DNA of 25,263 nt from DAOOOW01 sp035387885 (GTDB taxonomy: Bacteria; Patescibacteriota; Patescibacteriia; UBA2196): the NCBI GenBank assembly GCA_035387885.1, contig DAOOOW010000015.1, forward strand, positions 1 to 25,263, given 5' to 3'. Both the position numbers and the translations under genes were made by a program. The notes below the pieces were generated by a model. The model worked only from the letters and a program-made list of their open reading frames with translations, was not told the origin of the DNA and did not search any database. Each line of letters begins with the position of its first letter. The first letter of the stretch is position 1. Shown piece by piece: positions 21,046 through 25,263 of the stretch.

Positions 21046-21375
21046 TTATTTTTTATCAATTTCATCCAAAGTGTTTTTGCGGACAATTTTAGTAATGTGT
21101 TTTTCAATTTTTTCTAATTTTAAATAGATTCTAAAAATAAGATAAAAAATAAGAATTAGCGAAGCGTAAAAAATTAAATCTGCGCCACGGCCAATACCTA
21201 AAAAATTGGCTATTTTTGTTAAACTGCCGGGCAGCCAAACTAAAACAGCTGTTAAAATCCAAAAAACAAACCACAACCCAAATTCTGATTTTTTTAGAGT
21301 TTGTTTTTTAAATTTTTTTAGCACTTTGGAAAGGGCAAAAAGAGAAAATAAGGTAATTAAGATTTGGATAAGCAT
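21046..21375 (-). CDS. DUF2304 small membrane protein
   Basis: 109 aa with three membrane helices (about 2-18, 31-48 and 66-85), the motif WLPGSLTKIANFLGIGRGADLIFYASLILIFYL typical of DUF2304, and a charged C-terminal coiled coil (KLEKIEKHITKIVRK). DUF2304 proteins commonly sit beside, or fuse to, polyprenyl-phosphate GT2 glycosyltransferases. Here such an enzyme is encoded 129 bases upstream on the same strand, so the two may act together in making or flipping lipid-phosphate sugar. The gap between them carries a 7-bp tandem repeat and a short palindrome. Confidence 0.8.
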   Translation of the reverse strand: MLIQILITLFSLFALSKVLKKFKKQTLKKSEFGLWFVFWILTAVLVWLPGSLTKIANFLGIGRGADLIFYASLILIFYLIFRIYLKLEKIEKHITKIVRKNTLDEIDKK

Positions 21376-21382
21376 AGAATTT

Positions 21383-21410
21383 GAATTATGAATTATGAAT
21401 TATGAATAAA
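21383..21410. repeat. 7-bp tandem repeat (GAATTAT)
   Basis: Three exact GAATTAT copies plus a degenerate GAATAAA, just upstream of the DUF2304 start. A TGTCATT/AATGACA hairpin follows at about 21431-21447. Confidence 0.7.
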
Positions 21411-21504
21411 GAATAGCACGAGTTTGTTGTTGTCATTTGGAATGACACAAAAAACTAACACTACGCGAAGCGAACGGGAATAATAAATAATAATTTTTTT
21501 AATA

Positions 21505-22179
21505 TTAAAATAATAAAAATTTATTTAAGATAAGGTCTTTAATAATTTTTAAGCCACCTTTAATCCCCTGCCCGAATTCTTTATAAATAACTGTCACGGG
21601 CAGTTCGATAAAACGCAAATGATGGATTTTAATTTGCGCCACAATTTCTGTATTATGCGCCATACCATCTTGAGTAATAACAATTTTTTCCGCCGCCAAA
21701 CGATTCATAGCCCGAAGTCCGCAATGAGCATCGCTTAATTTAATGCCTGTAAATAAATAATCAATCAGGCGACTAACTGGATGGATAAAATATTTTTTTA
21801 ACCAGGGCATGTGATTATTTTTTCTTTCTTGAATAAATCTGGTGCCTAAAACAACATCATGGGTTTTGTTAATAAGCGGTTGAATAAATCCTTCAAGTTC
21901 ATTGGCTAAAAATTGTCCGTCAGCGTCAAAATGAATAATTAAATCCGTTGCTTGAGAGAGCGCATAAATAGTACCGGTGGCTAAAGAAGCGCCCTGTCCC
22001 CTATTGATTTCATGATTTAAAATGGTGACTGGAAAATTTTTTACAACTTCAAGTGTCTTATCATTTGAGCCATCATTAACCACAATTAAATTATAACCCA
22101 AAGGCAGCAAATCATTTATTGTTTGAGCAATATTTTTTTCTTCATTAAAAGCTGGAATGACAATAAAAATATTGGGCAT
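21505..22179 (-). CDS. GT2 polyprenyl-phosphate glycosyltransferase, DPM1/GtrB-like
   Basis: 224 aa. IVIPAFNEEKNIAQTINDLL (N-terminal nucleotide loop), LIVVNDGSNDKTLEVV, RGQGASLATGTIYAL, and the metal site LIIHFDADGQF (DAD). Then VLGTRF, SRLIDYLFTGIKLSDAHCGLRAMNR (the DxxCGxR block of dolichol- and undecaprenyl-phosphate transferases), HNTEIVAQI and PVTVIYKEFGQG. This pattern fits transfer of a hexose from a nucleotide sugar to undecaprenyl phosphate. It is short, without the C-terminal membrane helices of GtrB; the adjacent DUF2304 protein could supply the membrane part. It begins 203 bases downstream of the GHL15-like gene. Confidence 0.88.
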   Translation of the reverse strand: MPNIFIVIPAFNEEKNIAQTINDLLPLGYNLIVVNDGSNDKTLEVVKNFPVTILNHEINRGQGASLATGTIYALSQATDLIIHFDADGQFLANELEGFIQPLINKTHDVVLGTRFIQERKNNHMPWLKKYFIHPVSRLIDYLFTGIKLSDAHCGLRAMNRLAAEKIVITQDGMAHNTEIVAQIKIHHLRFIELPVTVIYKEFGQGIKGGLKIIKDLILNKFLLF

Positions 22180-22227
22180 ATTTTTTTAATGTTCTTTTCT
22201 TGTTTAAGAAAAGAACCAAAAGAAGAT

Positions 22228-22362
22228 GTTCGCTGCTTCGCTTTAGAAGAAATTCGGTTTCGTTTGGCTAAAATTGAAGAAATCTTTATAAAACCAGCCA
22301 AATTCAATTTCTTAACGCCAAACTCAGCTCGAATTTCTAATCTAAAGCTACGCGAAGCGAAC
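22228..22362. repeat. MITE-like element with long imperfect inverted ends
   Basis: The left end GTTCGC-TG-CTTCGC-TTTAGA-AG-AAATTCG mirrors the right end, which runs from CGAATTT through CTAAAGC and ends GCGAAGCGAAC; nested TTGGCT/AGCCAA and AATTGAA/TTCAATT pairs lie inside. The 20-mer at 22348-22367 recurs exactly at 21461-21480, and its core GCGAAGCGAACGG at 21004-21016; all three sit just downstream of minus-strand genes. A separate perfect 11-bp hairpin (22191-22216) lies between the element and the GT2 gene. Confidence 0.65.
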
Positions 22363-22382
22363 GGGAAAAATAAATCAAAATT

Positions 22383-23639
22383 TTATTTAGTTGGATTTAA
22401 TAAAATTATACCGTCCTCTGGGGCGAGAACAATTTCTTTAATCAAATCAGTGTTGTTAATTTTTTGATAATTTTTTTCTAATTTTATTTTTTGTTTTTTA
22501 CCAGTGCTATTAACTAAAACAATTGCTTTTTGATAATCTCGGCGCCAAACTCCTGACGCATAGCTAGTTTGTTTTTTAGTCAATAAATTATAAGCCTGAT
22601 TAAGCGGTTGACCCAGATTTAAATCATATTCAGAAAACCAGCGTAAATCTTCATGTTGGGCAATGCTTTGATCTGAGCTAAAATAAATATTTTCTAACAA
22701 GGCTGAAACCAAATGGAAACGGTTTTTTTGAGTATCAATTTCTTGACTTAAACTGTTTAGAATAAAAATTTTCTGTTGACCAGCAGGAATTTTCTGTTGG
22801 TATTTTTTTAGTAAATTCATAGAGGCTGACCAATTGTCGCCGAGCCAAGGAGTGGGAAAATTTTCTAACATAATTCCATTAATATATTTTAACCAATTTT
22901 CATCCACCGAACCGTTTAAAACAATTTTTATATTTTTAGCAAAAATTTTTCTAGAGGTAGCTAATATATTTTCCATGGCTGTTTGCCAGGAGGTATTCAT
23001 GGTTTTGGCCACATCTTTTTGGCCATCATTATTTAGATCTAAATTGCCATTATTAAGCCAGTTGATTTCTTTATCAGTCATATCATAAAAAATACCATCC
23101 CATAAGCCATTGCTTAAAATTTTATTTTGAACAAAACTCGGAAACCAATTTTGCCAACCACTTGTGATATTAATATTTTGCACTTGTGGCCAGGAGCTGA
23201 TTAAATTGCCAGCCGGATCTTTAAGCCACCAATCTTTTTTTATGTCTTGATTCAATTTATAATTAAAACTATTTTGGTCATTAAGACTGCCAGTATAGAC
23301 ACTTTGAATGGGCGTGTAGGCTAAAATAATAATATCAGGATTATAGGTTCTAGCATAGACAAAGAATTCTTGATTATAGATTTGCGTATCAATGGGCAAA
23401 ATTACCAGGTCATAGCTAGCCAATTTCTGGTAATCAAAATTTTGATCAGAACTTAAGTAATAATTAGCTATTTTGGGATTGCCCGTGTGTCTTTTAATGG
23501 CTGTAATATTTTCGCCCAGGATTTTATTTTTAGGTTGATAAATATCAGTTTTTTGTGGGTAAAATAAAAAGCCCAAGATAATAATAATCAGGCTTAAAAT
23601 CGGATTAAAATAGTTGAATTGAGTGAGTTTTTTAAACAT
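22383..23639 (-). CDS. GHL15-like putative glycoside hydrolase, membrane anchored
   Basis: 418 aa. An N-terminal signal anchor (about 12-27, NPILSLIIIILGFLFYP), then an extracytoplasmic domain with TIM-barrel features: IANYYLSSDQNFDYQKLASYDLVIL, FVYARTYNPDIIILAY, DWWLKDPAGNLISSWP, GLWDGIFYDMTDKEINWL (a likely catalytic-strand Asp), KIVLNGSV, NGIMLENFPTP (a second conserved acidic strand), and a C-terminal small beta domain (SYASGVWRRDYQKAIVLVNSTG). The pattern matches the hypothetical glycosyl hydrolase family 15 as I remember it. Activity is unproven. As the first gene of the minus-strand glycan series it may trim or remodel the polymer. Confidence 0.65.
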   Translation of the reverse strand: MFKKLTQFNYFNPILSLIIIILGFLFYPQKTDIYQPKNKILGENITAIKRHTGNPKIANYYLSSDQNFDYQKLASYDLVILPIDTQIYNQEFFVYARTYNPDIIILAYTPIQSVYTGSLNDQNSFNYKLNQDIKKDWWLKDPAGNLISSWPQVQNINITSGWQNWFPSFVQNKILSNGLWDGIFYDMTDKEINWLNNGNLDLNNDGQKDVAKTMNTSWQTAMENILATSRKIFAKNIKIVLNGSVDENWLKYINGIMLENFPTPWLGDNWSASMNLLKKYQQKIPAGQQKIFILNSLSQEIDTQKNRFHLVSALLENIYFSSDQSIAQHEDLRWFSEYDLNLGQPLNQAYNLLTKKQTSYASGVWRRDYQKAIVLVNSTGKKQKIKLEKNYQKINNTDLIKEIVLAPEDGIILLNPTK

Positions 23640-23690
23640 TTTATTATTTTAATTTTAGCGGAAAAATGGGGAAAAGTCAAAAAGAGAGAG

Positions 23691-23725
23691 TAATTGGTAA
23701 CTAGTAATTGGTAATTGTTAAATGG
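23691..23725. repeat. 7-bp tandem repeat (TAATTGG)
   Basis: Units TAATTGG, TAACTAG, TAATTGG, TAATTGT, TAAATGG. TAATTGG is a rotation of the inverse complement of TTACCAA, the unit inside the membrane-protein gene at 16085. Confidence 0.8.
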
Positions 23726-23738
23726 TAAAAAATAAAAA

Positions 23739-23765
23739 GTCCCGATAGCGTGAAGCTACCGGGAC
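23739..23765 (-). terminator. Rho-independent terminator of the T9SS-type protein gene
   Basis: GTCCCG-TAGC stem with one mismatch (A-C) around a GTGAA loop. Read on the minus strand it is followed by TTTTTATTTTTT. It begins 16 bases after the stop at 23782. Confidence 0.8.
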
Positions 23766-23781
23766 CTGTGAATGCGTTGGG

Positions 23782-25125
23782 CTATTTCACCAACATCATC
23801 CGCCGAGTGGCATTGAAGCCACCAGCGTTGATGCGGTAAAAGTAGACTCCGCTCGGAACAGCGAGACCACTTTCGTCTCTTCCGTTCCAAACGACCTGAT
23901 GTTGTCCAGCGTGTTGCTGGCCAGACACCAGGTTTTTGACCACCCGACCCATGGTATCGAATACCACGAGCCGAACCTCACTGGCGCGAGGTAGCTCATA
24001 GCTGATGGTCGTTGTCGGGTTGAAGGGGTTGGGATAGTTCTGAGCGAGGGTGAACTCGGTAGGAATGACCGAATCACCAACTTCCACCTCGGTGCTTTTT
24101 GGCAGAGTCGGAGGCGGTGGCGGAAGTTCTCCTGTAAAAGCCCCGGTTTTTCCCAGGCTTGGCGCGCTGGGTACACCGCCGTCAAAAAACATAACAGCCG
24201 AGCCATTGGAAGAGATCCAATAGCCACTCGTGGGGCACATCGGGCTATCACCCCATATTTCTGCGTACCCTTCATTCCATGAATCCCACGAAAACACAGA
24301 AGTGGCTTCCACGGGCATGGTCTGGTCGTTTGGTTGGAAGTTTTTGTAATAGCTTCCTGCCAAATTCCAGCCCCGTTTTAACCGAACTGATAAAACCCGA
24401 AGATTTTTTTCAGGATTTTCTCTTAGAAGAAAAAACGGTGAATTATTTGGATCTTCGGGATAACCACAGTATCCAACTCCGGCCCGCATTTCATCGTCTG
24501 GGCCAAGGAGCCACCAAGAGTTATCCTCGTTGTTCCATTTCCAGACATAGAGTCCTGGGAAAAGAACATTTTTATGCATAATTTTTTCGTCATTCATCTC
24601 TGCTGAAGGCAAAGAAAATATGCGAAATTTACCCGCGTGAAAGTAATACGGGTAATATTTTGGCACATAATCACGAATGGCGAACCATACACCTGTGCCA
24701 TAACTGACATATTGCGTACCGCTTTTATATGCACAAAGTTGTCTGATAATAACTGATGTGCTTGGTGTGGTGTTGCCGAAATCAGAGAGTTTAAAATTGA
24801 AATTGAAGTAATCAATTTTACCCTCAAACGGATGCAACACAACCATGTATCGCCCCGGTGTATTTTCTGGGTAGAAAGAACACCAGACATAATTTTGATT
24901 AAAGTTGTATTCCGATACATAGACTAATCCATGGTCAACTTCAATGATAAAGGACACACTGTCTGCACCATAGGTGTGGGCAGACAGCATAAAAGGTTTT
25001 GCTTCCCCCAGTTCCATATCCTGCGGATCGTAACTCGGGATATTGAAACTAGCGTAGGGATTTTGCGCCAACAGATTGCTGGCGACAAAAAACAACACGG
25101 CGATATAAAAGTACAGCTTTTTCAT
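23782..25125 (-). CDS. secreted protein with type IX secretion C-terminal sorting domain, G+C-rich
   Basis: 447 aa from the ATG at 25125, chosen because GGAGG lies five bases upstream and a signal peptide begins there (MKKLYFYIAVLFFVASNLLA, cleavage before QNP). A TTG start four codons earlier is open but overlaps the ribosome site. The middle (about 25-330) is a beta-rich, aromatic, unrecognised domain. A proline linker (GELPPPPPTLPKS) precedes a C-terminal module of about 85 residues, FTLAQNYPNPFNPTTTISYE to VPSGVYFYRINAGG, a FlgD-Ig/Por-type sorting domain usual in Bacteroidota, Ignavibacteria and relatives. Codon use is visibly richer in G+C than all neighbours. A T9SS signal is unexpected if this is a CPR genome without an outer membrane, so transfer from the FCB group is likely. 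Confidence 0.85.
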   Translation of the reverse strand: MKKLYFYIAVLFFVASNLLAQNPYASFNIPSYDPQDMELGEAKPFMLSAHTYGADSVSFIIEVDHGLVYVSEYNFNQNYVWCSFYPENTPGRYMVVLHPFEGKIDYFNFNFKLSDFGNTTPSTSVIIRQLCAYKSGTQYVSYGTGVWFAIRDYVPKYYPYYFHAGKFRIFSLPSAEMNDEKIMHKNVLFPGLYVWKWNNEDNSWWLLGPDDEMRAGVGYCGYPEDPNNSPFFLLRENPEKNLRVLSVRLKRGWNLAGSYYKNFQPNDQTMPVEATSVFSWDSWNEGYAEIWGDSPMCPTSGYWISSNGSAVMFFDGGVPSAPSLGKTGAFTGELPPPPPTLPKSTEVEVGDSVIPTEFTLAQNYPNPFNPTTTISYELPRASEVRLVVFDTMGRVVKNLVSGQQHAGQHQVVWNGRDESGLAVPSGVYFYRINAGGFNATRRMMLVK

Positions 25126-25172
25126 GACAACCTCCAAAAAGGTGATTTGTTATGGTGCGGGATTAATAAGAA

Positions 25173-25201
25173 AGTATAGCATAATTTATTATTTGTGTCA
25201 A
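25173..25201 (-). promoter_or_regulatory. near-consensus promoter of the T9SS-type protein gene
   Basis: Minus strand: -35 TTGACA (25201-25196), a 17-base spacer ending TGC, -10 TATACT (25178-25173). This is almost the same box pair as at 8512-8539. The start would be near 25166, 41 bases before the ATG. The AT-rich promoter looks native, unlike the gene it drives. Confidence 0.75.
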
Positions 25202-25263
25202 TAGTTATAACCTACATTCTGTTCCGAACCGCAACATAACCAAAAAGAACATAGTAAATCTGG

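Noticed and set aside
22191..22216. Terminator between the GHL15-like and GT2 genes
   Set aside because: The 11-bp hairpin is perfect, but no proper T run follows on the minus strand, so I list it only as part of the repeat region.
23796..24275. Open frames overlapping the T9SS-type gene (23796-24275 and 24594-24920 minus, 24279-24581 plus)
   Set aside because: Other-frame shadows of a higher G+C gene; the main frame has a signal peptide, ribosome site and recognisable C-terminal domain.

Overview
The window looks like a piece of a Candidate Phyla Radiation (Patescibacteria) chromosome, probably a Parcubacteria/Falkowbacteria-like lineage. This is inference. The reasons are strongly AT-rich DNA, many small membrane proteins without clear relatives, a large DUF4012 protein, a GHL15-type putative glycoside hydrolase, a WecB/TagA/CpsF transferase among many glycosyltransferases, a membrane pyrophosphatase, and palindromic or heptamer repeats translated inside genes. 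TGA is used as a stop, so the TGA-recoded CPR lineages are unlikely.

Layout. 1-1578 (minus): two small ORFs followed by an ABC-2 exporter (ATPase, then a permease cut by the window edge). 1664-3357 (minus): a TspO/MBR protein and the membrane protease HtpX. 3533-4369 (minus): a compact sigma-70 family factor with its own promoter, ribosome binding site and terminator. 4537-6172 (minus): a short Cys-rich protein, a membrane-anchored SurA/PrsA-like chaperone and a four-helix membrane protein. 6392-8434 (plus): the proton-pumping pyrophosphatase hppA. 8512-8745 (plus): a non-coding locus with a near-consensus promoter, a leader ending in an intrinsic terminator, a tRNA-shaped RNA and a final terminator. 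8909-10456 (minus): gltX carrying two palindromic repeats inside its reading frame. 10599-11260 (plus): two small membrane proteins.

11241-23639 is mainly a surface-glycan region: a GT26 (WecG/TagA-like) transferase, the DUF4012 protein, a large multi-pass membrane protein that may be a GT-C transferase, a 78-aa protein with an HxxxCxxC zinc motif, two GT4 and two GT2 transferases, a DUF2304 protein and the GHL15-like protein. Undecaprenyl-phosphate sugar transfer (GT2 plus DUF2304), chain extension (GT4, GT2, GT26) and trimming or modification are plausible joint roles. No flippase or polymerase is recognised here. 23782-25125 (minus) is a secreted protein with a type IX secretion-type C-terminal sorting domain and visibly higher G+C than its neighbours, a likely horizontal acquisition.

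The most unusual items are the tRNA-like locus at 8512-8745, whose leader can base-pair with the anticodon arm of its own tRNA-like product, and the repeated in-frame insertion of palindromic and 7-bp tandem repeats into gltX, the wecG-like gene and the large membrane-protein gene.
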